Below the pieces are notes generated by a model, which saw only the letters and a list, made by a program, of their open reading frames with translations, had not been told where the DNA came from and ran no database searches. Below are positions 31,968 through 44,050 of a stretch of DNA of 64,000 nucleotides, one piece after another; the stretch's first letter is position 1; every line of letters begins with the position of its first letter. The DNA is taken from the NCBI GenBank assembly GCA_015680685.1, contig MNCI01025162.1:1-64000 (forward strand). The letters run 5' to 3'. The position numbers and the translations under genes are program-made. This DNA is from Gnetum montanum. Taxonomy: Eukaryota > Streptophyta > Gnetopsida > Gnetales > Gnetaceae.

Positions 31968-32529
31968 TATAACAACGTTGTCTCTAGGAATGTTGTTCGG
32001 CATCTTAGGAGTTTCCCAGTAGATTTTGAATCAAGATAAAACTCAAGAGGAATATGCATTAGCAATTAACAATCTTGAAACACATGCCAACAAACAATGT
32101 ATTAGTGTTAGCATGTCTCGTGAGTGGTGTTTCAAATTCAATATTCACGATATACTAACAAGTTAGATAAAACTCCCTTGCTCCACTCATGTGGACACCA
32201 TGTGGACTACCAGATGAACCCTCCAGATTCATCACCATGTGTTGGTAGTTGGTGTCGTGCTCTTACAAGCACACATAATATTCCATAGCACATGCCATGA
32301 CACACCTGGTTAAACACCCAAACATAGAGTTGAACTACGAAACACTCCGAGGCAACGTCCTACCAAGTGGGGTAATGAGGTAGGTCATAGCCTTCTCTTA
32401 CTAATGCATGGAATTGCCATGCTAGTATGGTTTCAAAGACATAAGGAGAGGAGGACTACTTGAGCCCCCACAACCCTTGAACTATGGGGGAGGTAGCAGG
32501 CCACCACCAACCCTACTACTGCTCTCACA
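31968..32529 (-). repeat. Gypsy 5' LTR
   Basis: 562 bases, adjacent to the PBS. Its plus-strand left edge is ta instead of the tg kept in the other LTR, that is, the terminal CA of the minus-strand LTR has mutated. Otherwise colinear, with small indels. Confidence 0.9.
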
Positions 32530-32543
32530 TTTTTTCTGAGTAC

Positions 32544-32625
32544 CTTTTGGACATGGATGATATTGAAATTCATAGATCAAAGTGAAGAAAGGATACAATA
32601 ATTCATGATTAGTTGCTTAATTTGG
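32544..32625 (-). pseudogene. Copy 2 exon 1 (signal peptide), beyond the Gypsy insertion
   Basis: Minus strand: aatcatg ... aatttcaatatcatccatg then tccaaaag|gtactcag, aligned with copy 1 aatcatg ... aatttcgttcatgcccaagcag|gtatttgag. The GT donor is at 32543-32542. One base is missing compared with copy 1 (catgtccaaaag against catgcccaagcag), shifting the frame. The start codon of copy 1 is not clearly kept; ATGs at 32573 and near 32604 are alternatives. Confidence 0.7.
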
Positions 32626-32629
32626 ATAG

Positions 32630-32780
32630 GGAAATTACTTGTTGCAGTTATTCAGAAGGTAGGATAGAATTGAAATTTAGTATACAAAATTCAGGAAGTT
32701 GCAGAGGGAAGAACAACTCAGGTGACTAAAGTTCTATCTATAAGATCACCAGCTAGGAAATGAGGCATAAGATGAATTTC
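32630..32780 (-). other. 5' flank of copy 2
   Basis: Aligns with 10100-10180 upstream of copy 1 (gggaagaacaactcagg against ggggagaacaacttggg, then ctaaagtt against ctgaagtt). This confirms that 32544 onward is the true 5' end of copy 2. Confidence 0.65.
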
Positions 32781-35700
32781 ATTTTTCTAATTTTTCTTCC
32801 TTCTTTATTATTATTATTATCATTATCATTGTGAAGAAATGAAGACTTAGCTTTAGCCATATGCATGGTTGTGGATCAAAGTAGGGATCATATGAATCTA
32901 GCTAGAAAATGCCAACCATTGAACAATCAATTACTTTTCAGCCTGTTGCATCATGATGTTTTTACATGCTTTACACTTTTATTCTCATATGTTATGTAGA
33001 ATTTTCTATTCCACATAATCCTGCTTTCCCATGTAGTTTGTACAATTCTAAACACTCCACACTTCAATCTTTGCGGCTTGTATTCGACTTTTGGATATGC
33101 TATTTAACATTGTGGACTAACTTTACTTTGACTTTGGTGAGATTTGTAAGCTTCATCAATTTGTTACCTTTTTAGGCATGATTTCTAAGGTTATCTGCTA
33201 TTTTTGAAAAGGAACCTGAAAGCTATTGTATTAACAAAAAATCAAGATTTAAGATATCCTAGGAAAACATTTAGCTCACTTGCTACATTAGATCATACAA
33301 AACAAAATTGCCATGATTGTGGCAATCAAATTGCAAAGTATAGGCCAAAACACATTTTTATGAAATGACCTAAAAGTAATTGAGATAGAGACAAGCAACA
33401 TTGGGCAAAAGGATAATGTAGGAGTTGAAGCCGAGAAAAATAGTTATATAGTTAGGACATCACAATTGTTCTAACTTGTCTATGTGAAGATTTAGGAGAA
33501 GGTAGTTGGATCAAGTATGTCTCCTTCCCATTGGTTAGTAGGTTGAAGCTTGTAGTATATATCATACATAGGAGCATCATCTAGGCATAGCACAATGACC
33601 AATTGATCCTCTAAAAGGTGAGCCTAGGTAAAGCTTTAGTGGGTTAAGATGCATGATAAAAACCAAAAGGTTAAATGATGCTAGCAATGATCTAAAATTG
33701 CTTATTGTATGTGTTCATCTAATGGTGCTTTAGAGCATTTTCCTTCAAAGATTCATGAAAGTGAAAAGACTAATGCAAAAGGAGAGTATTCAAGCTAGAT
33801 GAACAAGAGGTAGTGGGAATAGGATCTACTTTAGATTAGGTAGTAGTAGAGGAAGGTTGGAAGGTTTAGGCTATGGGATTATGGCAAGGTGAGTGCAATG
33901 GGTTATTGTCATTGCAAATTTTGATGAGGGAGCAAATGATGAATTGAATTGATTATGTATCTTTAGCCATCAACCTAATGATGTCCTAGCAAAGACGAAG
34001 AGTATAGATTTGTGCAAGGACATTATGTCAAGGTTTGGGGATTGCATTATAGGAGTCTATAATGGGTGATTAAACATGTGCAAGTGATGAGATAAGGCAA
34101 GTATAGAAGATGGGAAAAGACTAAAGCTCATGTCTATTATAGGTCTAACCATGTGAACCTAGTAGGAGTTGGTGGCATGTTTCTTAACTAGTCTCAATGG
34201 AGAAGTGGCTATGTTCATGGGATGACATCTCTTGTTACTAGACCTAGACTCAACATCAATATGTAGTATATGGTCATTATGCTTTTGAGTGAAGGTATGG
34301 TCAACCTTCAAGATGTATACATTGAGCACTCATCCCTCATCTTCATGGCTATGGACTTCAAGAATGCCCTTGTGTTCACAAATGAGAAGTGTGTATGACA
34401 ACAAGTATGATCAATCACATCTAGAAAGAAGCAAGTTGATTGATAAAACAAAGATTGCAAAAGACCTAAAGGTACCCATCACATCTAGAAAGAAGCCTAG
34501 CAAGTTGATTACAAAAACAAAGGTTCAACAAGACTTAAAGGTACCCTTAGTGAGTTAGTTAGATGGCTAATAGAAAACATACTCACACATGATACAAGCA
34601 CTCAACTTTCAAGGCTTGTATAGATCCACCATGATTGTTCATCATACCCATATGAATGACTAACAAAATTTCCCTTAAGTTAAAAAAAATGAGATAGAGA
34701 TTGTCACAAAATTATGGATGTGACTTAACTAATTGACTAATTAACTTAAGTGGCTTATTAAATAATTTATCAAGTTATTTAGGACAAGATAGCAAACTAA
34801 ACATACATCAAAAAGATTAAAAAGTATATAACTTCAAAAATTTTCATACCATAAGTCTTTAATGTTATTCTAGGTAGTGATGGATCCTATGGTGGATTAG
34901 CACCTTGTTCATTCATGAGAAAATAATTGAGGATGTCCTCGTACTTCTCTATATCCATTCATAGATCATCAATGGTCCAAGTCAAATAAGCAAGATTAGA
35001 AATTATATGAATTTATAAAAAACATGATAGATTTGAGAACATTTTATTTACTTGAATAAATCAACTAGCAAACAATACTCATTCCACCTCAAATGCTATA
35101 ACTTTCTCTTCTAATTCTTAGTAATCCATCATTTATTTAGCTAGATCCTTTGTAGTGTAACATTACCTAGTGTATTGGATTTGGAGGATTACTAGCTTTG
35201 CATTTGCTATTGTAGCTTTTTCTTTATCTCACCATGCAACTAAATAAACATATTTTGATGTTTAGTAAATGTTTTAACGTAAGACTTATTTTGAGGCTAA
35301 AATTATTTGTTTGTTTTGTTTTGGGATGCTTCAATACTTAGGCTCATTGTGATGGAGCCTACATACTTCTTTCGTGTTGATGAAATAAGCATCCTGGACA
35401 ATTATCGTAGGAAGACAAGACCAATTTTAAGAAAGTTCCTTTTCGATGACAATACACTAATGTCACTTGTAACACCCCTAGTATTTTTAACAAGAGTATT
35501 ATTTTTATCTTTTAACTCTACATTAGATTTTTAGTTCAAACTTGGCTTAATAAAGGGACTTGCACTTTTGATTTATCCATAGTATGTAATATTTTTTCAT
35601 TGTTTAGAATTTTGGCATGAGACTTAATAATTGGTATAACTGTACTTTGATTTTTTTCTAATGAGTCTCACTCCTTTATGATGATGCTTGACATGAGAAT

Positions 35701-36099
35701 GTATAAATGCATAATCATTATCTTTAGTGGCATGAGATTCTATATTTCTTTATATTTTGATTATCATCTTATGATGCTAACCTTAATGTTTCTAGAAAGG
35801 ATAGGATGATTGGATTTGGGCCCTACTAATGATGATGTTTATCTTTATCTTGGCTAAAGATGATGTATATATATATCTCAAATCTATTACATTTAATTAG
35901 TCTCACATTAGAACTTTCTAAAAGTCATGTACAGGAATGTGTAATTTGGCCTTTATAAGAAAATTGATGAAGTTTCATGGTTTGGCCTACTGTAGGATAA
36001 ACTTCCACCCCAGCCATAGTAATGTAATGCTACTAAGATTGTTAACTTACAATTGGTTCCTCAGCCAAGAGGTTTAGAAGCAAACCTTGCAAATGACCA
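32781..36099. other. Unassigned 3.3 kb interval
   Basis: A/T-rich with many short, broken frames. A frame near 34270-34560 reads VYIEHSSLIFMAMDFKN and includes a tandemly repeated phrase (34416-34548). The 5' LTR, leader and gag of the following Gypsy element should lie here or further left, but I could find neither a copy of its 3' LTR nor a PBS. Short TA run at 35870-35880. Confidence 0.4.
34416..34548 (+). repeat. Tandem ~64-69 base repeat, coding-like
   Basis: Units starting at 34416 and 34480, each beginning cacatctagaaagaagc and ending ttaaaggtaccc / ctaaaggtaccc. Each encodes a Lys-rich phrase (SRKKPSKLITKTK, DLKVP). Confidence 0.7.
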
Positions 36100-36460
36100 T
36101 TGTTTGGAAGTAATAGTCCTAGAAAGCCCTCATTGACTCATGTGGCTAGTTGTCCTATGTATTCTTCATCCTCTGCATCTATTCCTTTGGAGAACCCTTT
36201 AAGAAAAATGCCTCTAAAGATCAACACAATCATGTTAACCCATGTTGTATCCAATTGGATCGAGGTTGGTAACCATCCTAGGAAAAGAGCTTAGTTTGGA
36301 AGTCCCCTCGTCTACTTGTAGATTAGTGGGAATGAGCCATGCAAGGCTCTTCTTGATTTAGGTTCTAGTGTAAACCTAATTTCTCATGAAATATACAAAG
36401 CTTAGAACCTACCTCCTCTTAAGAAGAGCAACATTCATTTAGAATTGGTAGATCAGTCCA
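36100..36460 (+). pseudogene. Element 2 protease region
   Basis: Frame SGNEPCKALLDLGSSVNLI then SHEIYK corresponds to the retropepsin motif (ALLDLGSSVNLM in Athila-like elements, with Asp kept). The upstream frame (36100-36294) aligns with 62290-62450 of element 3 in reverse orientation. Confidence 0.8.
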
Positions 36461-37139
36461 TCACTGTTCCCTTGGGCTAGTGGAGGATATTGTAACTACT
36501 GTCTATGGATGGTTTTGTCCTACTACTTTCCTGGTGATTGAGGTTTACAACTACAAGGGGGACTTCCTAATCATTATGGGAAGGGCTTGGGTGAGCACTG
36601 TTAATGCATGAATGTGCATCAGGGACCTCTCCTTGGAGATTTCCAAGGAGAATGAATCTGAAAAAGTTAAGAAGAAGAAATTTCCATGCATAATGTACAA
36701 TGATACAGGGTGAAAATGTGTGTAGAAACTCTAGTCTATAAAAAGTACATCAATATCAAGATGTAGATACTATTTAGATGAGTTTGAAATTCAAAGCTGC
36801 CTATATGCAACAACCACAAAAGAGGTGGACATCTAGTGGTTGAGAACTAATCCTAAAAGTAGCTCAACCTTTTGCATGGAACTTACTAAGAGATTAACAT
36901 GTGCATATGTTAAGGACATGTATGAACTAGAGCAAGTTCATTGCCAACTCTTTGATGATGAACTTGATGATACCTATTAGGGCAAGTTGGAGATCCCTAA
37001 AAATTTCAAATAGGAGACCCTAGAGTTGAAAACTCTACTTGCCAGTATGAAATATGCATTTCTAAAAAATGGCAAGCCAGTGCTAATCAATGACAACCTT
37101 GCTCCTAAATAGAAGAAGATGCTATTAAAAGTGGTTAAC

Positions 37140-37980
37140 AAATGGCCAAAAACCTTTGCTTTGCCATATCCTGAACTCATTGGAATTAATCCTAGGATAT
37201 GCTAGTATCACATCTATACTAATCCATCCATTAAGCGAAAGAGATAGCCAAAGAGGTAGCCACAGTGGCAGTTGAACCGAAAATTAAAGAAAATTGTTAA
37301 GGAGGAGATTGAATAACTTCTTAAGGTAGGCTTCATCTATTCCATTGTAGATAGTGAGTGGGTTAGTCCACTTGTGATTGTGCCAAGGAAAGGTGGCATG
37401 TGGCAGGTCTATATTGACTTCAGGCTATTGAACATGGTAATGTTCAAAGATCATTTCTTGTTGTCATTTGTGGGTTAAGAATTGAGCATCATCTCTTAAC
37501 ATTGCTATTATAGCTTTTTGCATGGTTATAGTGGCTATAACGAAATTTATATAGCATTAGAGGATTAGGCCAAAACTATATTCACAAGTCCTTAGGGGGC
37601 TTTTGCATATAGAAAGATGCCATTTGGTCTATGCAATGTCCTTCTAACTTTTCAATACTTAGTCCTCAGCATTTTTCAATAGTAGATTAGTAGCAAGATG
37701 GAAGTCTTCATGGATGACTTCTCCACCTATGGGGCTACATTTGAGCAAGCCTTGGACCACCTTGATCAAGTGTTAAAAAGGTGTGTTACAAATCTTTGGA
37801 TCAATTGGAAAAAAGACCATTTGATGGTTGAAGAAGGCATTATGTTGGGGCATAGAGTTTCTCAAGTAGGGATTGAGGTGGATCATAAAAAGATTAGGAT
37901 TATCTAAGGAATCACTTGCCAATTGAAAATCGTAAAAGATGTCTAGTCATTCCTTATACACATTGGCTACTATCAGTGAT
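37140..37980 (+). pseudogene. Element 2 reverse transcriptase remnant
   Basis: NPRICWYHIYT, KKIVKEEIE, DSEWVSPLVIVPRKGG, MWQVYIDFRLLN, then MEVFMDDFSTYGATFEQAL with the catalytic pair of Asp, and LGHRVSQVGIEVDHKKI. These are the Athila-type RT motifs in order; the FxMDD segment (37698-37907) is open for 69 codons. Confidence 0.88.
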
Positions 37981-38530
37981 TCATAAAGAATTTTTCTAAA
38001 ATCTCTAAACCATTGGTCAAGCTTACAAAGAAATATGCTTCATTTAAATGGATAGAGAAATGTGAAAAGGCATTCTAGAGCCTCAAATAGAAGCTCATAG
38101 AAACTCCAATTCTATCAACACCTAACTAGTTTAGACCATTTGACATCATGATGGATGCATCGAACTATGTCTTGGGAGTTGTGCTTATGTAGCTAGATGA
38201 TAAAAAATGTCCTTATTACATCCACTATATAAGCCAAAGCATTGTGGGTGTAGAGCTCAACTACACCACACTAGAAAAAGAGCTAATGGTAGTGGTGTAT
38301 GCATTGGATAAGTTCAAGAACTATGTGCTTAGATACAAGGTGTTTGTGCACATAGATCATAATGCCATTTGCTTCCTTATAAAGAAGCCAATGGTGAGTC
38401 CTTGTGTCATATAATAGTTGGTGATCTTGCAGGAATTTGATCTTACAATGGTAGATCAAAAAAGAAATAAGAATGTGGTTGCTTGTCTTAGTTACAATGG
38501 GGCAACAAAGAGGAGGAGAGAATCCACTCT
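37981..38530 (+). pseudogene. Element 2 RNase H remnant
   Basis: FKWIEKCEKAF, FDIMMDASNYVLGVVL (DAS motif), LNYTTLEKELMVVVYAL, FVHIDHNAICFL, FDLTMVDQKRNKNVVA. Order and spacing are those of Gypsy RNase H. Stops at several positions. Confidence 0.85.
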
Positions 38531-38639
38531 CTAATAAATTTCCTAATGAACTCCTGTTTATTAATGTAATAAATAGACAAGTGCCTAATGAACCTAAGTG
38601 GTAAAATGACATCCTCTCTTATCTTCTTACTTAGGAGAT

Positions 38640-39910
38640 GCCACAATAGTTAGACCACAAGGAGAAATAGTAGTTTCTTCATAAGGAAAAATGCTTCATG
38701 GAAATTAATAGATACCTGTACAAGGTGTGTTCCTAATGTTGATCAACTATGCATTCTCCAAGATGCTCATGAGGACTCTTGTGGGGGTCACTATGCTGAT
38801 GGCTTGGTTTGTTGGTGTGTTCCTAATGCTGATCAACTATGGATTCTCCAAGATGCTCATGAGGACTCTTTTGGGGGCCACTATGTAGGGAGACACATGA
38901 TCATTAAGATCTTTATGGTAGGGTATTATTGGCCAACAATCTTTAGGGACATCCACTAATTTGTCCACTCTCATGAATGTTGCCAACACGATGGTGGGAT
39001 GACCATTCAAATGAAGGAACCTCAATAGTGGGTCTAACCATTGGAACCCTTTAACATTTGGGGCATAGACTTCATGGGTTCCATTATGCCTAATTTGAAT
39101 GAAAATGCATACATAATAGTTGTTGTTGACTATTGTACGAAATGGGCAAAAGAAATAGCTATAACTGACTATACATAATGTACTACTACTTGGTTTGTAC
39201 AAAAAAAATTTGTAAATAGTTTTGGTATGCCATGTGCATTGATTTCTAATAATGTGAGTATTTTATAGGTACTACCTTTCGGAAGCTCATGAAACACATG
39301 GGGATCAAATATAAATTAACAATAGGTTACCACCCCCAAGCCAATGGTCAAGTAGAGGTTACCAATAGGGGGATCACTAAGATCCTAACTAGAATACTTA
39401 GCAAATATAGGAGAGATCAGAGTACAAAACTAATGATGCCCTTTGGGTTTATTGTTCAACATGGAAACTCCCTATAGGCTACTCTCCCTATGAGCTAGTG
39501 TATGGAAAATTGCCAACTCTTCAATTCAATCTGAGTTGCACATACTTTCAACAACTTGTGACCTTGATCTTGATTGTACCCTATCTTAGAAAGAAAGACT
39601 GATAAACCTCAATGTTGTAGATGAGAATAATTTTGTGGCCTTGTCCTTGACTAAAGTGCATAAGGCATTCAACAAAAAATGCCATGACCTTAAAATAAGA
39701 AAATGTGAATTTTAACCTAGAGATAAGGTCCTTTACTGGAACCCCACACATGTCCCTCAAAATAATAAGTTGCAAACATTATGGGAAGGTGATTACATCA
39801 TTCATGAAACCTTTCCTTCTAGGGCCCTATTGATCTACAAAATTGAGAGCCTAAACAGAAAGTAAGTGGTCAACATGCAATAACTCAAACCTTTCCATGA
39901 GTCCAAGTAA
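38640..39910 (+). pseudogene. Element 2 integrase remnant
   Basis: HHCC finger with VPNADQLWILQDAHED, GGHYVGRHMIIKIFMVG and HECCQHD (about 38815-38990), then core start GIDFMGSIMPNLNENAY, VVDYCTKWAKE, then YHPQANGQVEVTNRG with the catalytic Glu region, and RDKVLYWNP near 39725. The first half of the finger is duplicated in frame. The core is continuous through frame changes. Confidence 0.87.
38726..38888 (+). repeat. In-frame 90-base duplication in integrase finger
   Basis: Units begin tgtgttcctaatg at 38726 and 38816, exactly 90 bases apart (30 codons). Both encode VPN-DQL-ILQDAHEDS. The first copy runs into ADGLVCW, the second into the normal VGRHMI. Confidence 0.85.
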
Positions 39911-41001
39911 GCTAGTGAAAGCAACACTTCATCAGATGGATAGCCTCACTTAATTTTTTAGATCTTCTCCTTCCAAATTAATCATGGGGGGAGAAGGCCA
40001 TTTATTCTAATCATTAAAGTGGCTTCTCAAATTTTCTACTTTTTTTGTTTTATACTTTATTGATTTTTACAGTTTTTGTTTTACATAGTATTTAGTTTTA
40101 CACTTTTTTGTTTTATAACATTGTTAGTACGTTTTATCTTTCTTTTATATTTTCCAATTTATTTAATATTTTACTTTATTTTGGTGTGTTTTATTCTTAT
40201 TTTCTAATAAAAGTGCTTTATTACCAATAGGATACAGTGATGCTGTAGTTGTTGTGAATGGTGGTTTGTACTTAATGGTTTTGATTGCTAATGTTTGGTT
40301 TCTATTTTTGAATTTTGATGACTAATGACTAAGACAAAGTTTCCTTTTCATGCAATAGGTAGTGAGTTCATGTCAACCATATATCCACAAATTCTATGGT
40401 CTTCCTAGTTTTGGAAGTATGAGATCCTTTTTTCCTTAATGAAACTTTAACAAACTTGTGACCTTGGTAGTGTTCAAACTTGGGAAACATTCAAAGGTTT
40501 GAAAAGGGTGTGACTTTAAGGGGATTCAATGCTCTTTGTACCTTTCTACTTCCTTGAGTGCATGAGTGTTTTCATGGATTTCTTAATGTTCCATGTTGAC
40601 TAATAATAGAAAGATAATAAGTCTTTGCATGGTGTGGTTCCCATATAAAAATTCATAAAAACATGAAATTTTAAAAAAAAACATGATGGAAATCTAAAGC
40701 ACACCCCTTAGATGAAAATAACGGGCTACAAGAACTGGTTATGGGGCTAAAAAGATATGTTTCCCATGCATGAAGGCCCCCTCTAACTAAGGCCCTTTCT
40801 TGCTTTCTTCTTCTCTTTTCTTTTCTAATAAGGAATGGTGATTGATCTGTGGGAGCATTTTTGTGTTTCAAGGGGATGGTATGGTCTTATAGTGGTAATG
40901 TAATGTCATTGAAAGTGGTTGGTTTTGATCTTAACTAAGGTTGGACTTTATTGGATCATATAACCATAAAATTCATAAGCGACTTCATGTGACCTATTAA
41001 T
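39911..41001 (+). other. Element 2 spacer after pol
   Basis: A T-rich stretch (40030-40210) followed by sequence that matches element 3 in reverse (40500-40810 against 60300-60600; shared tttgcatggtgtggttccca and agcacaccccttaga). A 66-codon minus frame is present in both but is not convincing. This is shared untranslated element sequence. Confidence 0.65.
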
Positions 41002-42559
41002 GCATAAATTTTGGACACATCAACACCTTGGAAAAACTCATTTGAGGAGGCTATTGCCTACGATCCCTCTTGTATGGGTACTAAAACCTAGGAATAGTCT
41101 TAGCTAGAGAAGGCCATGTGATGTTTCAAAAAAAAAAAATTAAACTGAAAAGTTAGAAGAATTCAATTTGAACAATTGTCTTGAAATTCAAAACTTCATG
41201 AAAACACAGTAGGTAGTAAGAAAATTTAAAATTTTCCCTACTTTTCCACTACTACCACTAGTTTGTGCCATCTCATTGTTGTGGATGCCACTACAGTCGA
41301 TGTTGCTCATATTCATTAGAAGAGGGAGAAAAAGAGATTTGTTTGGTGTTTAACCAACATGCACCTCACCATCGTCTACCATGCAACTTGTCATTGATGG
41401 CAAAAAACCTAGGAAGGTTGCCTATTATATCTTCATTGTTGTTGAAGAGAGAAAAAAAGAGATAACCCTACTACATTTGTTGATTCAGATTTGTAGAGAG
41501 AGGGAAAGAGAGAGAGAGAAAAAAAACTACCAAATCTCATTATCATGTGCTAGTAGATGCATTACTATCCCTAGTCCTATGTCTACCACCATCATGGGTC
41601 TACCAAAAAAAGAAAGAAGAAAACTGTCACCTCTTGGTTTTCTATTGAGATTATTAACCTTCATCCACACAGCTCTACCATTGTTGACTACCATTAGTCC
41701 ATTATCAAGAATAAAGAAATAGGACTGCAAAACCCACTTATGGTGCCCACTGTTTGCATGCATTAGCTCTACTATTGTTTTTCGAAGAAAAATAGGAGAA
41801 GAGAGAGAGAGAGAGAAAACCACCACCTAATGATTTCTTAGGCCTTGGAGACCCCTTGCCCATCTATGTGCATCTCAATGGAGAGAGATGTAGTTGTCTG
41901 GGAAGAGAGCCTAATTTGTTAAGGAGGCCCTTGCTTCCCTCTCTTGACATCATCTTTGTTTTTTTCTTTATAGCCACTTGATAGTTATGTTTCATCTCCT
42001 TGCATGTTAGTCCACCTTCCTACATGTCAGTCCACCTTCGTGCACATTAACATTGCTTCGTGACATGGTATATGATTTTATAGAACATTTTTGTTGATCA
42101 TGGCCTTGTGTGATAACATGGGTGAGGTTGGCCATGACACTTAGCTCCTAAACACCAAATTGCATGCAAGTGTAAGGAGCAAGAAAACCATGAAATCTTA
42201 AAAGGAAAACAATAAAATAAAATTTTTTTTAGAAAAATAAATTTAAAATTAAATACTAAAATGACCTCACCCAAGTTAGGACTTAGGTAAGGATTGCTAA
42301 AATTAGAAATTCAAAAATGGAACTGGGAAATGAGGGTTATAAAAGAAAAGAAATTTTTTAGTAACAACAATTTTCAAAAAATAGGAAGCATATAAAAAAG
42401 GTAGAAAATAAAATGTTTGAATACAAAGGTTTTAAAAAAAATTCAATAGGTTCCAAGATAGGATCGAAAAATGAAATAGCCATAAGAAAATGACAAGAAG
42501 AGATGATAAAAAAAAAAGGTGGGAGAAAGGCCCTTCTTCTAGCACCAAAAAGGAGTTGA
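41002..42559 (+). repeat. Tandem duplication, unit 1
   Basis: About 1558 bases, similar throughout to unit 2 (start tgcataaattttggacac; shared aaacctaggaatagtctta, gacatcatctttgtt, caccttcctacatgtcag). Includes a GA-rich tract (41491-41522) and several short copies of a (a/c)tgtcagtccacctt phrase (41997-42050). A 113-codon frame is not conserved in unit 2 as a whole. Confidence 0.85.
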
Positions 42560-44050
42560 TGTGTAAATTTTGGACACACTAGCACGAGGAAAAAAAACTT
42601 GTTTAAGGAAACTACTACCTAGGATGCCTCTTTTATGTGTATGGAAACCTAGGAATAGTCTTAGGTGGAGAGGGATATGTGGCCTTTTGAAAATAGTAAA
42701 AGCAAAATTGAGAATTTTAATTGGAATGATTATCTTGAATTCAAAAATATAAAAGGTAGCTAAAATAAAATTTCCCTACTTCTCAGTTGCTACCATCATT
42801 TGCCACTAGTTTGTTGTGGATGCTACCATAGCCAACATTGCTTGTAGTTGTCGAGGGAGGGAGAGAGAGAGAAGAGGTTGGATCAAGGGGCACACTAAGC
42901 ATCTTTGATGCATAGAAAAAACATGCCCCATCACTAGCATGAGAGAGGAAAATGTTTTCCTATTTGGATAACCCTACCATGGATGCACTGCCTACCAAAA
43001 ATAAAATGGAACTATAGAACTCACACTTGCAACTACTGCAACACTGTAGTAGAGATAGAGAGAGAGAGAAAAAAGTTCTCATATCCCACTGTCACATGCT
43101 GATAGATGCATTACTGTCTTCAATCCTACGTTTGTTGTCATTAGGGGTCTATCGTGAAAAGGAAAAAGAAAATCATTGCCTCTTGGTTTCCTACTGAGAT
43201 TGTTGACCATCATCTACCACTACTGACTCATTGGTCTATTGCTAGGAATAAAGAAATAGGACTGAAGAATCCACTTGCCATGCTCACCATCTATGCATGT
43301 CAACTATGCCATTATTCCCCTAAGAAAAATAAAATAAGAGAGAGATAAAGAGAGAAAATCATTGTCCACTAGTTTCCTAGCCCCTAGAGATTCCCCTACC
43401 CATCTACATGCATCTCAATGGAGAGAGATGTAGCTATTCGGGAAGAGAGCCCAATTTCTTAAGAAGGCCCTTGCTTTCCCGTCTTGACATCATCTTTGTT
43501 CTTTGCTTTATAGCCACCTACTAGTGACATTTCACCTCCCTACATGTCAGTCGCCTTCTTGCATATCAGTCCACCTCCCTGGACATCAGTTCACCTTTCT
43601 GCATGTTGGTCCACCTTTCTACATGTTAACATTGCTTGGTGAAATGGTATATGATTTTATAGGATAGTTTTATTGATGATGACCTCGTGCGAAAGCATGA
43701 GCGAGGTTGGCCACAATACTTAGCCCCCAAACAACAAATTGCATGCAAGTGCAAGGAGCAACAAAAAACACAATATCTTAAAAGGAAAATAATAAAATAA
43801 GAAAAATTTTAGAAAAATGAATTTAAATTTGAATAATAAAACCACCTCACCTAAGTTAAGACTCAGGTAAGGACTGCCAAAATTTGAAAATGCAACTAGG
43901 AAACAAGGGTTATAAAAAATATGTTTTGATAATAATAATTTTTAGAAAATGAGAAGCATAAAAAATGTAGAAAATAAAGGGTCTGAAGACAAAGGATTTT
44001 TAAAAAAATTCAACAAGTTTCAAGACAGGATTGGAAAATGAAATAATAGG
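42560..44050 (+). repeat. Tandem duplication, unit 2
   Basis: Directly abuts unit 1 and starts tgtgtaaattttggacac. Colinear to about 44045, then diverges. It has its own GA tract (43045-43070) and more copies of the cagt-cacctt phrase (43540-43625), suggesting expansion of that short motif after duplication. Confidence 0.85.

Larger units (their letters stand above)
26035..32529 (-). mobile_element. Ty3/Gypsy chromovirus in intron 1 of copy 2
   Basis: 6.5 kb element on the minus strand with LTRs at 26035-26586 and 31968-32529, PBS at 31953-31965 and a purine tract at 26587-26598. Gag, CCHC knuckle, protease, RT, RNase H, integrase and a C-terminal chromodomain-like segment follow in chromovirus order. 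Flanks ctttt and ttttt fit a 5-base target duplication with one change. The host intron continues on both sides (copy 1 intron 1 aligns with both flanks). Stops occur in every domain and the integrase core is deleted, so it is inactive. Confidence 0.92.
19194..32625 (-). pseudogene. Malectin-like LRR receptor kinase, copy 2 (whole locus, broken)
   Basis: Paralogue of copy 1 with the same exon order, from exon 1 at about 32544-32625 to TGA at 19194-19196. Four insertions enlarge it: a Gypsy element in intron 1, a LINE fragment between malectin exons 2 and 3, about 0.83 kb within malectin exon 3, and a 70-base duplication in a kinase exon. It keeps several features copy 1 has lost: the glycine loop GCGGF, VVKVL and a clean transmembrane segment. 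It is still dead: stop in exon 2 (KKS-stop-YEI), a two-base deletion in the catalytic loop, and frameshifts. Membrane receptor kinase by family; ligand unknown. Confidence 0.9.

Noticed and set aside
41381-41826. 113- and 99-codon frames on both strands as genes
   Set aside because: They lie in a tandem repeat whose second unit does not keep the frames, and include simple GA-repeat coding. Chance frames.
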